37,201 bases of DNA from Deltaproteobacteria bacterium (GCA_031257535.1 JAIROO010000135.1:1-37201), one strand, 5' to 3'. Shown: positions 24,532 to 34,393, counted from the first letter of the stretch. Made by a program: numbers and translations. Notes: a model not told the origin generated them from the sequence alone.

Positions 24532-25072
24532 GAATATTTTTCTTAAACCCAAGTCAACCAGTCAAGTTTCGCTCGCCAGACTAACGTATGTTTTAATAAT
24601 AAATTATCTTCAACTTAAAAATTGGCTTCGATTGCCCTTTTTTTTGAGGAGCGGAATCCGATTTTTAGGGCCAAAAAATTGGTCGGGCGCCAAAACCAAG
24701 CTGGTTTAGCCGCCTCTTTCCCTCATAAGCGTATATAACATTCGATCGCTAGTTTATGGCGCCAATTTTGCTGATAACAGGCTCTAGGTGGGCCGCGAAA
24801 CAACGACCCTTTTTTAGGGCCGAAAGTAAGTTCGCCCCTTCAGACCAAGGGGAAATTTTTGGCCACCAAAACGTAAAAGATCGTTTAAAGGCGAGGCAAT
24901 TTAACGTTAAAAAATTTAAACGTTTTAAACATAACCAACTATTTCAGGCGTCATTGATTTTCGCTAAAGGGATAAGTCTATTGACTTAACCCTTTTTGTC
25001 GTCTGTACGCCTTAACTAACGTCTTTAAACCGAATTAATTACGCTATTTTTTTGAAATATTTGGTGACTCAT

Positions 25073-28000
25073 ATGATAAAACATCGAATCCTTTTGGCAA
25101 TCGGCCTCTTGTCGATGTTAACCCTTTCTAAAGTCGCTTTGGCCATTACCGCCGACCCCTCTGACTATTATGTCGCCCCCCCATTAATGATAGGTGGAAC
25201 AAAACCTGCGATATTGCTGGTTTTGAGTAAAGACATCAAAATGTTCGCCCCAGCTTACTCGGCTCCGGCTGACCACGACGGGGATGGGCGCATGGACGTC
25301 GGGTTCAATCCAGCCATCGAATACACGGGCATCTTCGATCCGTACTCGTGTTACGCCTATAAAAAAGGCGCGATAAATTACACGGACGATAAGGGCAATC
25401 CCGACAAAAACGGCTCTGACGTCACCAAAAGAGGCCGCTTTTTTCGCGTGGGAGCTTCTATTCCCGACGAGCCAGACGCGGGACCGCCTTATCCAGACGC
25501 CAACCGCTTACCCGACGAGATTAAAAATGGTTACGACGATTCCTCTAACGGTCGGCCGGGTTATCGAGCTCCGCGCTCCAAAACCGGGATCTGCCCCCAA
25601 AGGCGGGATCCGGGCTCTGGGACTAAGCTGGACTCGGATAATCTCATCTGGAGCGGCAACTGGCTCAACTGGATCTCAAGCTCTCGGATCGACGTTATTC
25701 GTCAGGTTCTTTACGGGGGCAAAAGGATTTTAGACACCCCAACCTCCACGTATCTAGCCGCCGAGCTAATCCCGGAAAACGCCGGGGTCTGGGCTTACGA
25801 CGATTTCACCAAGTATTTCTGGTTAGATTACAACGAGGGCTCGCCCTATTACGACACCTTAAAATACTCTCCGGTCGACCCCAACCGGTGGGGCGGCAAA
25901 TATCGGCGGCTCCACGTTTATGGCCGGGTCGACAATAAACTTTTCATAATCGACAATATATGGTTTATGCGGCAGCACGAGGACACCTTAAACCACGAAG
26001 GTTTTCGGTCCTTTAGCGCTTTTTACCCCGCCCGGGACAAAGCCCAGTACTTACCCATTGAGTTTGTCTTAAACCTTTTCGCCGACATTTATAAGACCAG
26101 CGAGCTCGAGATGGTGGTTGAGGCTTGTAAACCTTTAACCCAAAAAGAGTCCTGGGACCTTTATTATGGCCATATCATCGGCCGCACTGACGCGAATAAA
26201 TATAAAGGCCGGGTCCCGACCAAAAAAGAAGAGATCCCCAACGAGTCGCTAATTGAGGCTGGGGATTACTGCCAGCGTTATGGCAATAACTTTAAACCCT
26301 CGGGCGTGATCCAAAAATACTCCCAGTTAGACCAGGCTTTGTTTGGTTTATTGACCGGGGCCTTTAGCGACCTCAATCGCTGGGACGCGGGCTGGCTTAG
26401 ACAAAACGTCGCCTCCATCCGCAATCACATTAACCCGGACGGCACTTTTAAGGGCGACAGCCAAAGCAATATTTTTAAAATGCTGGACGCCATTAGCCAA
26501 GTCACCAAAGCCCCCTTAGAGCCTTGGCAAGAAAAACCTAAAAACAACCTGCCAGTCGTGGACGCGAACTTAAAAAAACAGGGCAAAGGCTGGCGGGATC
26601 CCAAAGAGTCGAACTTTGGCAACCCCATTGGCGAGATGCTGTATGAGGGCTTACTGTACTTCGCCAAAAACTCTAAGTCCAACTATAACTACTGGCCGAC
26701 TTTTTTGGAAAATAACGAGGAAGTCGATCTCCCGCGCTTAGGGGCCACGGGTTTTGAGCCTTGGCGCTCGCCTTTGGCCATTGACTCGGGCGACTGTTTA
26801 AAACCGGTTATTTTGCTGTTAAGCGACGTGACCACTAGCCACGACGGCGACATGCTGCCCGGCTCCCCCCACGGGACGCGAGTCGGCGGCGAAGTGGCTC
26901 CGGCCTTAAACTTAAACTTTCCCGACCAGGCGAAGTTTCACGACGCTAAGGGTTTGGGCAAAACCTTTAACGTCAAAAACTACCTAGACGTTATTACCGA
27001 ACTTGAGGGTTTAAACGGTAAATCCTTTTATATCGCCAACTTAAACCCGGGAGCCTCGGGGGCCACCACTGACTCGGAGGCCAATAGCTCAAGGCAGCCC
27101 GTCGACCCGGCCGACACCAACCTTTGCGTCCCTCGGGTTTTAACCTCTTTAGCCGACGTTCGGGGCATCTGTCCTTCGGCGCCCCAAACTTATGGGACTT
27201 ATAGCGTGGCCGCGGCCGCTTATTACGGCAACACCCACGCCTTTGACGGCGGCCTAAACAGCGTTCAGACTTACGTCGTGGCTTTACCGACCATTTTCCC
27301 GGAAATTAACTTAGAGTCCAAAAACCGGGTCATCGCCATTAGCCCCATCGCCTTGTCGGTCAAATACCCTTGCGGCAACAATGGGGAGGGCGACCGGACT
27401 TACTGCCAAGGCTTAGGTAACGAGCCCACGGGGATCTCTTATCTAGGCCCCTTCGCCACCAGCGTCATCCAGTGGCGGTCCGACGACCAAGGCCGGGTCT
27501 ATAGCGGGGCGGTCTTCGCGGGTTTTAGTAGCCGCTTAGAGGGCGAGGGGGCCGACTACCAGCTGGACGCCCCGGTCCGCTACTATTTTGATCTGATCCG
27601 CGAGTGCCGACCGGCCGAAAAATGCGGGGACTCTTTAACCAGTAGTTTTCGCTATAAAAACGCCCATAACGGCGGCGGCTATCCGACGGCGGCCCAAGAA
27701 CAAAACTTAACCCGCTTCTTCTTTAACCAAGACAAGTATAAAACCAAGTACGCTTATACTTTAAAAGGCGACTCAGCGACCTATAAAGACGACATTAATG
27801 GCTGGGGCGGCAAGATTGAGCGACAAATCGCCAAAAAAATCTTAGCCGACTTCCAAGATGGTCGCTACGCTGGGGCCGCGGTCAAGCGCCGCCGGGAGTT
27901 TGTCTATAAGAACTGGGACGACCCCAAAAATCCCAACTATATCCTCTCCGGCGAAAGACCGAAAAACTACGGTGTCGCCGCCTATATTCCCGCGGGTTGG

Positions 28001-30283
28001 GCTCAGATCCCGGCGGGGGTGGTTAAAGGCACGGCCATTTTATCCACCAACCTCGACGCCGACCCCTCGCAGATGGAAGCTTACGCTTTGGCCTTTTACG
28101 GCGAGCTCTCTTCTAGCAACCGCCAAAAAGCCATGCGCCTCTTACCCGGAGCGGCCAACTATAACCCCGCCTCCAGCGACACCTCAGGCGACACGGTCCC
28201 CAATGAGGCGGCTAGCCTTTTTATCGACCGCCCCTTCGCCGACATTGGTTATGGCGAGGTCATGGACACGTACGGTTATATTGGGGAAGCCGGCAAGATC
28301 TATAAGAAAGTCGACAAACCCGAAGACATTGACGAGGCCATTGGGGTAGCCATCTTCACTTACTCCATGTACGAGACCATTGACGGCTCGGATCGCGACC
28401 GGCCCATGAATATTGGCTACTATCTCCATGGGGGCTTAAACTACGCCGAGGCGGCCGCGGACAACCCCAATCGAGCTTTGGGGGTGGCCAATGGGACTTA
28501 CTTAGAGATCCAAAACGAGCACAATTACATGGGGGGCAGCTCTTACACTTTAAAAGACAACACCACCACCTTCCGGAAAGACCATGGGCTCATGACTATT
28601 GGCCACGAGCTCAATACCCCACCGACCTGCTTTCGGGCGGGGCAAGTTTCGGCTAAACCCACTAACTTCGTGGCCGCGGACCGCGATCCCTTGTTTTTTA
28701 AAGGCCATCACCCCGCCAACTTAGCCATGCCAGGTTACGCCTCGGACCAAGACCCCACGCCCCACTCCCTGGCTATCCCCGGCTGCGGGAGCCCGAGATT
28801 ACCGCTAACCGCGACCCGTTTATTTCTGTTTCCCACCCAAGGCGACTCGGTCCACCCGACCTACTTGCCTAACCCTTTGTGGCTAGCGGCTAAATACGGG
28901 GGCTTTAACGATATTAACCACGACGGCGTGCCCCAGAAAGTCGAATGGGACTCCACGCCCGCCCCCAATGGCGACGGCATTCCCGACAACTATTTTTACG
29001 CTAGTAACTTGTCTCTTTTAAAAGAAAAGCTGATTGAGGCTTTTGAGAAAATAATGTCCAACTTAACGGTGGGCGCCGCCTCCTCGGCTTCCATTAACTC
29101 CATCATGGGCGGCGGGATCACCATTAGGACCTATTACCAGACCATCCACTCCCCCTATGGGGCCGAACCCCCGACTAACGAAGTGAAATGGATTGGCGGG
29201 ACCTACTCCCTTTTCGTCGACCCTTATGGCAACCTGCGCGAGGACACCAATCAGAACGGGGTTTTAGACTTAGAGTGCGGATTCGCCGACTCTCCGGGCT
29301 CAGGTCGGGGTCCGGGCTCTTTGGGCGACTGGATCGTGGAGTTCGTTAATTGCCAGGACATTTACGACGCCACGGAAGGCAAAAAGTGCCAAGACGCCCT
29401 CGATGTTTCCGATCTAAAGTCCATCGTCCGGATCTTTCCAGATCAAACGGGCCACAACAACGTGGACTTCCAGCGCAGCCGTTACTTGTCCTTAGAAAAC
29501 GTCTACACCGTCTGGAATCTGGGACAGAATCTGGCCGCTTATAAAACCAAAGACCAGCTCTTAAGTCGCCGGAACGTCTATTTTTACCACGAGGACCTAA
29601 GCGGGGCTACCCCGGTCGCCCTGTCGACGACCAACAAGTTTGAGCCGAGTAAGGCCGCGCGCTTGTATCAGAGCCTTATGACTAATGACGCGGCCAGCGC
29701 GGCCAGCTTAATCGAGTACGTTTTAGGATGGGACCAGCCCCAGTACCGCTCCCGTCAAACTTTAGCTCCTTGGCTGAACGAAAAAGGAACGCCCATCACC
29801 TGTCGCTTAGGCGATATCGTGAACTCTCAGCCCGTTATCGTGGGGGCTCCTTTTTCCTCTTTTGACGAGATGTACCGCGACTCCTCTTACGGGGCTTACC
29901 GGATCTACCGCAAAGACCGGAAAAACATCGCCTTAATTGGGGCCAACGACGGGATGTTGCACGCCATTAACCTAGGCCGGCACGTCTCTTACGCGGCCGG
30001 CAAAAACGGCTACGTCGGGGCCGACGGCCAAGAGCTCTGGGGTTTTATTCCGCAGTCTCTTCTGCCTCATCTCCAGTGGTTGGCCCGCGAGGACTATGGG
30101 CACTCTTATTTCGTGGATTTAACGCCCTTCGTGGCCGAGGTCAAAGATCCCAACCGCTCGGGACCCGAGCAGTGGCGGACCATTGTTTTAGTAGCCTTAC
30201 GGTTTGGTGGCCGGGCCATTGAAGTGGCCCCGGCCACCAAACAAACTCCGGCTAAGTACTCTTACTCCGAGGTCTTCTGCTAG
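25073..30283 (+). CDS. pilY1: PilY1-like type IV pilus tip adhesin, N-terminal portion (frameshifted)
   Basis: PilY1 sits at the pilus tip or cell surface, primes assembly with minor pilins and mediates adhesion. The track start is TTG 25052, but ATG 25073 has GGTGA 6 nt upstream and gives a clean signal peptide (MIKHRILLAIGLLSMLTLSKVALA), so I use it (1736 residues). Calcium-site-like motifs are DHDGDGRMDVGFN, DINHDGVPQKVEWD and DTNQNGVLDLE. VILLLSDVTTSHDGD resembles a VWA-type strand with acidic loop. The C-terminal propeller begins near LGDIVNSQPVIVGAP, IALIGANDGMLHAI and ELWGFIPQSLLPHL. The reading frame stops at TAG 30281, while the propeller continues in the next ORF in the -1 frame. 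Confidence 0.85.
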   Translation: MIKHRILLAIGLLSMLTLSKVALAITADPSDYYVAPPLMIGGTKPAILLVLSKDIKMFAPAYSAPADHDGDGRMDVGFNPAIEYTGIFDPYSCYAYKKGAINYTDDKGNPDKNGSDVTKRGRFFRVGASIPDEPDAGPPYPDANRLPDEIKNGYDDSSNGRPGYRAPRSKTGICPQRRDPGSGTKLDSDNLIWSGNWLNWISSSRIDVIRQVLYGGKRILDTPTSTYLAAELIPENAGVWAYDDFTKYFWLDYNEGSPYYDTLKYSPVDPNRWGGKYRRLHVYGRVDNKLFIIDNIWFMRQHEDTLNHEGFRSFSAFYPARDKAQYLPIEFVLNLFADIYKTSELEMVVEACKPLTQKESWDLYYGHIIGRTDANKYKGRVPTKKEEIPNESLIEAGDYCQRYGNNFKPSGVIQKYSQLDQALFGLLTGAFSDLNRWDAGWLRQNVASIRNHINPDGTFKGDSQSNIFKMLDAISQVTKAPLEPWQEKPKNNLPVVDANLKKQGKGWRDPKESNFGNPIGEMLYEGLLYFAKNSKSNYNYWPTFLENNEEVDLPRLGATGFEPWRSPLAIDSGDCLKPVILLLSDVTTSHDGDMLPGSPHGTRVGGEVAPALNLNFPDQAKFHDAKGLGKTFNVKNYLDVITELEGLNGKSFYIANLNPGASGATTDSEANSSRQPVDPADTNLCVPRVLTSLADVRGICPSAPQTYGTYSVAAAAYYGNTHAFDGGLNSVQTYVVALPTIFPEINLESKNRVIAISPIALSVKYPCGNNGEGDRTYCQGLGNEPTGISYLGPFATSVIQWRSDDQGRVYSGAVFAGFSSRLEGEGADYQLDAPVRYYFDLIRECRPAEKCGDSLTSSFRYKNAHNGGGYPTAAQEQNLTRFFFNQDKYKTKYAYTLKGDSATYKDDINGWGGKIERQIAKKILADFQDGRYAGAAVKRRREFVYKNWDDPKNPNYILSGERPKNYGVAAYIPAGWAQIPAGVVKGTAILSTNLDADPSQMEAYALAFYGELSSSNRQKAMRLLPGAANYNPASSDTSGDTVPNEAASLFIDRPFADIGYGEVMDTYGYIGEAGKIYKKVDKPEDIDEAIGVAIFTYSMYETIDGSDRDRPMNIGYYLHGGLNYAEAAADNPNRALGVANGTYLEIQNEHNYMGGSSYTLKDNTTTFRKDHGLMTIGHELNTPPTCFRAGQVSAKPTNFVAADRDPLFFKGHHPANLAMPGYASDQDPTPHSLAIPGCGSPRLPLTATRLFLFPTQGDSVHPTYLPNPLWLAAKYGGFNDINHDGVPQKVEWDSTPAPNGDGIPDNYFYASNLSLLKEKLIEAFEKIMSNLTVGAASSASINSIMGGGITIRTYYQTIHSPYGAEPPTNEVKWIGGTYSLFVDPYGNLREDTNQNGVLDLECGFADSPGSGRGPGSLGDWIVEFVNCQDIYDATEGKKCQDALDVSDLKSIVRIFPDQTGHNNVDFQRSRYLSLENVYTVWNLGQNLAAYKTKDQLLSRRNVYFYHEDLSGATPVALSTTNKFEPSKAARLYQSLMTNDAASAASLIEYVLGWDQPQYRSRQTLAPWLNEKGTPITCRLGDIVNSQPVIVGAPFSSFDEMYRDSSYGAYRIYRKDRKNIALIGANDGMLHAINLGRHVSYAAGKNGYVGADGQELWGFIPQSLLPHLQWLAREDYGHSYFVDLTPFVAEVKDPNRSGPEQWRTIVLVALRFGGRAIEVAPATKQTPAKYSYSEVFC

Positions 30284-30285
30284 AC

Positions 30286-31896
30286 GTGACCGACACCGAA
30301 AAACCGCCCACCCTTTTGTGGCGCTTTACCGACCCCCAACTGGGCCTAGTCGTGGCCAGACCCGTGGTTAGCCGCTCCGACCAGAACTTTATGGTCATCG
30401 TGGGCAGTGGGCCGACTTACGATCTCTACGACCCCAACGCCAAGACCACCGAGCCTGGGCCCGAGGGTCGTTTAGCCTACCGGGGCTACAGTAACCAGTC
30501 AGCCAAACTATTCGTGTTTGACGCTATAAAGGGACCAGGAACCAAAAACTCCGGGGTCATGACCATTGAGAGTGGCCGGCCCAAGAGTTTTATCGCCCAG
30601 TCCTTTATCGCCATCGCCCCGGCCGATACCGTCCGAGTCGACTCCAATGGCCAGACCCAGTGGCGCAACGTTTTGGCTTACTTTAGCTTAAACCAAGCCG
30701 CTCCCGACGACCGCCTCTTGTGCCTTCGGTCCACCGACGATCTGGATCCCTTCCTAAATTACGCGAACCCAGAAGACCGCTGTGGACCCTCCAGCTACGG
30801 CCCTTATGGCTTCTTGGACAAAGGCGGCGTTTATCGCTTAAACATGGCTGGCGACCCCTCTGCCTGGGCCAATAACTTTAAGCTCTTCTTTGAGGCCGAC
30901 CGCCCGATTAGCGGGGCGGTCAACGCGACCACTGACCCCAAAGGCAACGTGTGGGTGATCTTTGGCTCGGGCCGGTACTTCCACGACGAGGACAGCCGTC
31001 TGTGCGAAGGGGCGGGCAACGTCAAAGAGTGCCGCTTAAACCACATTAATTACCTTTATGGGATCAAAGAGCCGCGCCTTGCCGACGGGTCTTTTAGTTT
31101 TGGGTCGGTCAGCGACCAAAGCTTAACCGACGTCTCCAATGTTTACGTCTATCCCAATGGCTCCATCCGCGTCCTGTCTAGTGGCGGGGTCAGCGGCTCA
31201 CTAGGGGTTCCCGGGGGCACGGTTGACTCTTACGCGAACCTGGTCGCCTATCTCGCCTCCGACAAAACCGGGGGTTATAAAAAGGCCCTCCACACCCAAG
31301 ACGCCTCGGTCATTGACGGGCAAGAAATTGGCTCGCCCAACGATTCTATCTACGACCAGTCAAACTGGTGGAAAGGCTTAAGCGCGGAAATGCTCATCCA
31401 GCAAGTGGCCATCGCCAATTTCTGGGGCCAGTCCCATATGGCCTTTAGCTCCTTCTTGCCCGAGAACGTGGCCTGCGGCAGCGCGGGCAAAAGCTACCAT
31501 ATCCTTTTGGATACCTTCACGGGCCTGCCCTCGCCCGTTATGGGCTCGGCTCTGTTTTTGGCCTATAACCGCACTCAAGATATGGTGGGCCTAGACTCGA
31601 GCGGCGACAAACCCATCTCCGATCATTATAGTTACGCCGAAGGCATGAACGTGCCCACCACCGTAGTCACTACTTATATTAACGGTCAAGCCAAAACCGC
31701 CTTTGTCACCACCACCAGCTCAGGGGTCGGGGGCGGCGGCAATTTACGCCACAACGAAAAGTCCGACCCCTTAAACTTAGGCGGCGGAGGCAGCTCGCCC
31801 GGCGGGTCACAGCAGGCTTACGTGGAACCAGTGGCGGAAACCCCCAAAGGAGTCGTCTCCTGGCGGGAAGTCTTAGACCATTCTATTTTAGAGTAG
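30286..31896 (+). CDS. PilY1-like C-terminal propeller portion, separated by a frameshift
   Basis: Contains the rest of the PilY1 beta-propeller: DVTDTEKPPTLLWRFTDPQLGLVVARPVV, VIVGSGPTYDLYD, and VWVIFGSGRYFHDED. Reading this frame back across the junction gives LLDVTDTEKPP. Adding one C in GAGGTCTTCTGCTAGAC (30269-30285) would give SEVFLLDVTDTEKPP and restore one protein of about 2274 residues. The 536-codon frame is otherwise open and undecayed. If not a sequencing error, the fragment might be made from GTG 30286 by coupling to the TAG two bases upstream; GAGG is 13 nt away, too far for a strong site. Alone it lacks a signal peptide. Call it one broken gene rather than two genes. Confidence 0.75.
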   Translation: MTDTEKPPTLLWRFTDPQLGLVVARPVVSRSDQNFMVIVGSGPTYDLYDPNAKTTEPGPEGRLAYRGYSNQSAKLFVFDAIKGPGTKNSGVMTIESGRPKSFIAQSFIAIAPADTVRVDSNGQTQWRNVLAYFSLNQAAPDDRLLCLRSTDDLDPFLNYANPEDRCGPSSYGPYGFLDKGGVYRLNMAGDPSAWANNFKLFFEADRPISGAVNATTDPKGNVWVIFGSGRYFHDEDSRLCEGAGNVKECRLNHINYLYGIKEPRLADGSFSFGSVSDQSLTDVSNVYVYPNGSIRVLSSGGVSGSLGVPGGTVDSYANLVAYLASDKTGGYKKALHTQDASVIDGQEIGSPNDSIYDQSNWWKGLSAEMLIQQVAIANFWGQSHMAFSSFLPENVACGSAGKSYHILLDTFTGLPSPVMGSALFLAYNRTQDMVGLDSSGDKPISDHYSYAEGMNVPTTVVTTYINGQAKTAFVTTTSSGVGGGGNLRHNEKSDPLNLGGGGSSPGGSQQAYVEPVAETPKGVVSWREVLDHSILE

Positions 31897-31926
31897 TTAA
31901 GCTAAAAATAAATGTTTTTAGCTTAA
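31897..31926. terminator. Perfect 12-bp hairpin directly after pilY1
   Basis: TTAAGCTAAAAA, loop TAAATG, TTTTTAGCTTAA, starting on the base after the TAG stop. It is AT-rich and symmetric, so it may act as a 3'-end stabiliser or weak terminator. Confidence 0.55.
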
Positions 31927-31946
31927 TAAGCCCCTCTAACTAAAAC

Positions 31947-31972
31947 AAAGGGGGGGCGTAAGCCCCCCTTTT
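31947..31972 (+). terminator. G7/C6 hairpin with short T-run
   Basis: AAAGGGGGGG-CGTAAG-CCCCCCTTTT lies between pilY1 and the zinc-ribbon gene. The TTG start given by the track at 31971 falls inside it, which argues for ATG 31992 as the true start. The T-run is only four, so readthrough is likely. Confidence 0.55.
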
Positions 31973-31991
31973 GGTTAAATTGGAACGAACC

Positions 31992-33152
31992 ATGACCTTT
32001 TTTCAATCAGAAGTCGCGAGGCCCAAAGAAGCCTTAGCCACCCAGATCGTGGTTTGCCCCAAGTGCCAGACCAAATACCGTTTAAACGGGGCCGTCCCTG
32101 ACCAGGGCTTAATCCTTTCTTGCTCGGTTTGCCAGTCAAAATTAGTCATTCAACCCCCCGCCCCGGCCGGGGCGGGGGAGGCGACCGAAGGGGTTAAGAC
32201 CCTTGACCCCAGCCAGGCCAATCCGCCGCCTCAGCCTTTATCGTCCAAAAGCTCGGCCTTAGTTCTTGGTAATCAGTCGACTTTCGCGGCGGTCAAAGGA
32301 GACGACTCGGTCGAAGGCCCGGATAATAGCCTTAGTTCGGTTAACCCGCCCGCGAGCTTAGTTGAGTCCAAGGAGGTCATCAGCTTTAGCCCTAGTCTAA
32401 AGGAGCTCAGCCGCGAGGTTATTTGCCCTAGCTGCTTACAACCCTTAATCGCGACCTTGGCCGTGGGCCAGGACTCGTGGCTCAACTGTCCCCACTGCGG
32501 GGAAAAATTCTTGGCCCCGGCTAATCCCGCCTTGGTCTCTTTAAACGCCGCCCCTTTGGCTAAAGGCTTTAAACCCGCTAAAGCCAAAAAACGTCTAGTT
32601 TTAAAGGTTGACTCCTTAGGCCAGCTTTATGAGATCGGGGTCCTCGACCAGTCGTTAAGCCAAAAAAGACGGATCGCTTTAGCCCTAATCGTGGTCGTCG
32701 CCATAGGGTTAGGCTTGTATGGGCTTTTATTAGTCGCCTCGTGGCGGGAAGCCCACAACTTATCCGCCCCCACCCTCCCGCCAGAAGTCATCGCCCCGAT
32801 CGCGGCTTACGACGACGGCGACTTTCGACAAGACCTTTATAGTTTCTCGCGGTGGTCAAGGGGCAAGTTTCTTTCCAATTTTGAGATCGATTACTCTGGC
32901 TACTCGTCCCGTTTGTTTAAATACGCCATAAAAAAGTTAGCTCCCAAAGACTGCCAAGAGTTTACTAGCTTAACTTTAAACGCTTTAGACCAAGGGGGCG
33001 TGAAGATAACCGGCCATTGTTACCAGACCCGCTTAGCTAACCCGACTATTTTAGTCAACTGGCGCGGCCGGGAGGCGATCTTAACCACCCCAGAGTCGAG
33101 CGAGATCATTACAGTGGAACTTTATCCAAAGGCTCAATTCTTCAAATCCTAA
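31992..33152 (+). CDS. Membrane protein with two zinc ribbons (MJ0042-type)
   Basis: Using ATG 31992 rather than TTG 31971 (which lies in a hairpin) gives 386 residues. Ribbon 1 is VVCPKCQTKYRLNGAVPDQGLILSCSVCQSKL, of the MJ0042 finger type. Ribbon 2 is VICPSCLQPLIATLAVGQDSWLNCPHCGEKF. They are joined by a Ser/Pro-rich linker. One transmembrane helix (IALALIVVVAIGLGLYGLLLVASW) is followed by about 135 residues, so ribbons in the cytoplasm and a C-terminal periplasmic domain are expected. The function is unknown. It lies between pilY1 and pilW, same strand, 95 nt after the former and 101 nt before the latter, so a link to pilus assembly is suggested only by position. Confidence 0.75.
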   Translation: MTFFQSEVARPKEALATQIVVCPKCQTKYRLNGAVPDQGLILSCSVCQSKLVIQPPAPAGAGEATEGVKTLDPSQANPPPQPLSSKSSALVLGNQSTFAAVKGDDSVEGPDNSLSSVNPPASLVESKEVISFSPSLKELSREVICPSCLQPLIATLAVGQDSWLNCPHCGEKFLAPANPALVSLNAAPLAKGFKPAKAKKRLVLKVDSLGQLYEIGVLDQSLSQKRRIALALIVVVAIGLGLYGLLLVASWREAHNLSAPTLPPEVIAPIAAYDDGDFRQDLYSFSRWSRGKFLSNFEIDYSGYSSRLFKYAIKKLAPKDCQEFTSLTLNALDQGGVKITGHCYQTRLANPTILVNWRGREAILTTPESSEIITVELYPKAQFFKS

Positions 33153-33164
33153 ATATTAGACCCC

Positions 33165-33211
33165 AAAAAAGGCTTTGACCCTAATTTTAGGTTCTAGCCC
33201 CAGCCTTTTTT
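33165..33211 (+). terminator. Terminator-like hairpin after the zinc-ribbon gene
   Basis: AAAAAAGGCT pairs with AGCCTTTTTT around a long loop that holds a small inner hairpin (CCTAA...TTAGG). It ends in six T. Confidence 0.55.
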
Positions 33212-33253
33212 AACCATCACGGATAAAAACCCCCATAAAAATGGAGACAGGCT

Positions 33254-34393
33254 ATGAGTAGCCTAAAAACTTTTTTACCCCCCCACAAAGACCCGGTGGC
33301 TCTAGCCGAGGGTCAAGGCGAGCCAGCGAGTTACGCTCCTTCAACTAAAAAATCTGGCCATAAGGCGGGGTTAACCTTGGTGGAGTTATTAACGGTTATT
33401 CTTTTAGGCGCCATTCTCATTTCCATGGCCCTATTAATATATATCACCACCTCGCGCGGCTTTATGCGTCAGGAATCCCTAGTGGAGCAGATGCTAAACC
33501 TCCGCTCGGCTATTACCTTTATCGCCCGGGACACTCGCATGGCCGGCAATGGGTTTTCCCTTTTAAACATGGGCCAGAACAACAAGATCTTGGTTTACCA
33601 AAAAAACGACGCTGGCGAGCCTTTAGACTGGTTTCGCTACGACCCGACTAAACCTGTTTTTGGGGTTCAGCCCCTGTGGTTTGAGGGTCACGACGACGGA
33701 CCGGACGTCTTAACCATAGCTTATCTCGCCCCAGAGTTTTCCGCGCCCTTAGGTCGGTTAGGCGAACTTTATCGGGCCAACGACGCGGTCTTAAAATTGG
33801 AGCCGGCCACGATTTTGGATTATCCAGCCGCCATTAACCCCAACGAGGTCTTAGCCGTCCGCGACCAGTTGGCGGTGGTCGCCCCTAGTGGCGAGGCGAT
33901 TATTTTAGAGTCCCTGGATAACGCTAGCGATTTTCCAGATATTAACGTGGGTCCGACTCCCTCGTCTTTCCCGCCTGGTTACTTAAGCGGGGGCGACAAT
34001 TTCCCCCAGGGCAGCTTGGTCTACAACGTTAGAAGGCTCTACGTCCACTCCTTTCGCGTGGATACCGCCACTAACTCTTTGTATATGGACACCTTAAGGG
34101 AGACGGGCGAGCTTTTGGCCGAGGGCATTGAGGATCTTCAGGTGGCTTTCGCCGTGGCCAAAGCCGACCCCGCCGTGGAAGATAATTTGGTTCAAGTTTT
34201 GACTGGCTATGACTTAAGTAAATCGGAAAACGTCTTAAAAGTAGCTCGAATAGTTTTAGTTTCCAGATCCGCGACCAAAGATCCTTACTCCAACGTCTAC
34301 CCCAAGATCCAGGCTTTAGACCACAAACCCCTTGGTCAAGACTCCTTTCGCCGCCGAGCCCTAGAAAGCGTCGTTAGCTTACGTAATTTTTAA
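33254..34393 (+). CDS. pilW: PilW-like minor pilin
   Basis: A 379-residue type IV prepilin. The class III signal is HKAG-LTLVELLTVILLGAILISMALLIYI with the conserved Glu at +5, cleaved by PilD after Gly at about residue 39. The leader before it is unusually long (about 39 residues, Pro/Lys-rich). The following LRSAITFIARDTRMAGNGF is the hallmark of PilW proteins. The large globular part has the DxxTN.LY segment and RRRALESVVSLRNF at the end, as in other PilW C-termini. It belongs to the priming complex with FimT/GspH, PilV, PilX and PilY1. GGAGA lies 8 nt before the ATG. Confidence 0.85.
   Translation: MSSLKTFLPPHKDPVALAEGQGEPASYAPSTKKSGHKAGLTLVELLTVILLGAILISMALLIYITTSRGFMRQESLVEQMLNLRSAITFIARDTRMAGNGFSLLNMGQNNKILVYQKNDAGEPLDWFRYDPTKPVFGVQPLWFEGHDDGPDVLTIAYLAPEFSAPLGRLGELYRANDAVLKLEPATILDYPAAINPNEVLAVRDQLAVVAPSGEAIILESLDNASDFPDINVGPTPSSFPPGYLSGGDNFPQGSLVYNVRRLYVHSFRVDTATNSLYMDTLRETGELLAEGIEDLQVAFAVAKADPAVEDNLVQVLTGYDLSKSENVLKVARIVLVSRSATKDPYSNVYPKIQALDHKPLGQDSFRRRALESVVSLRNF

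Noticed and set aside
24756-24989. 77-codon ORF before pilY1
   Set aside because: No ribosome site, no domain and composition like the surrounding gap.
25052-25072. TTG 25052 as pilY1 start
   Set aside because: ATG 25073 has a Shine-Dalgarno-like GGTGA and gives a standard signal peptide start.
31971-31991. TTG 31971 as start of the zinc-ribbon gene
   Set aside because: It lies in the right arm of a G/C hairpin; ATG 31992 is cleaner.
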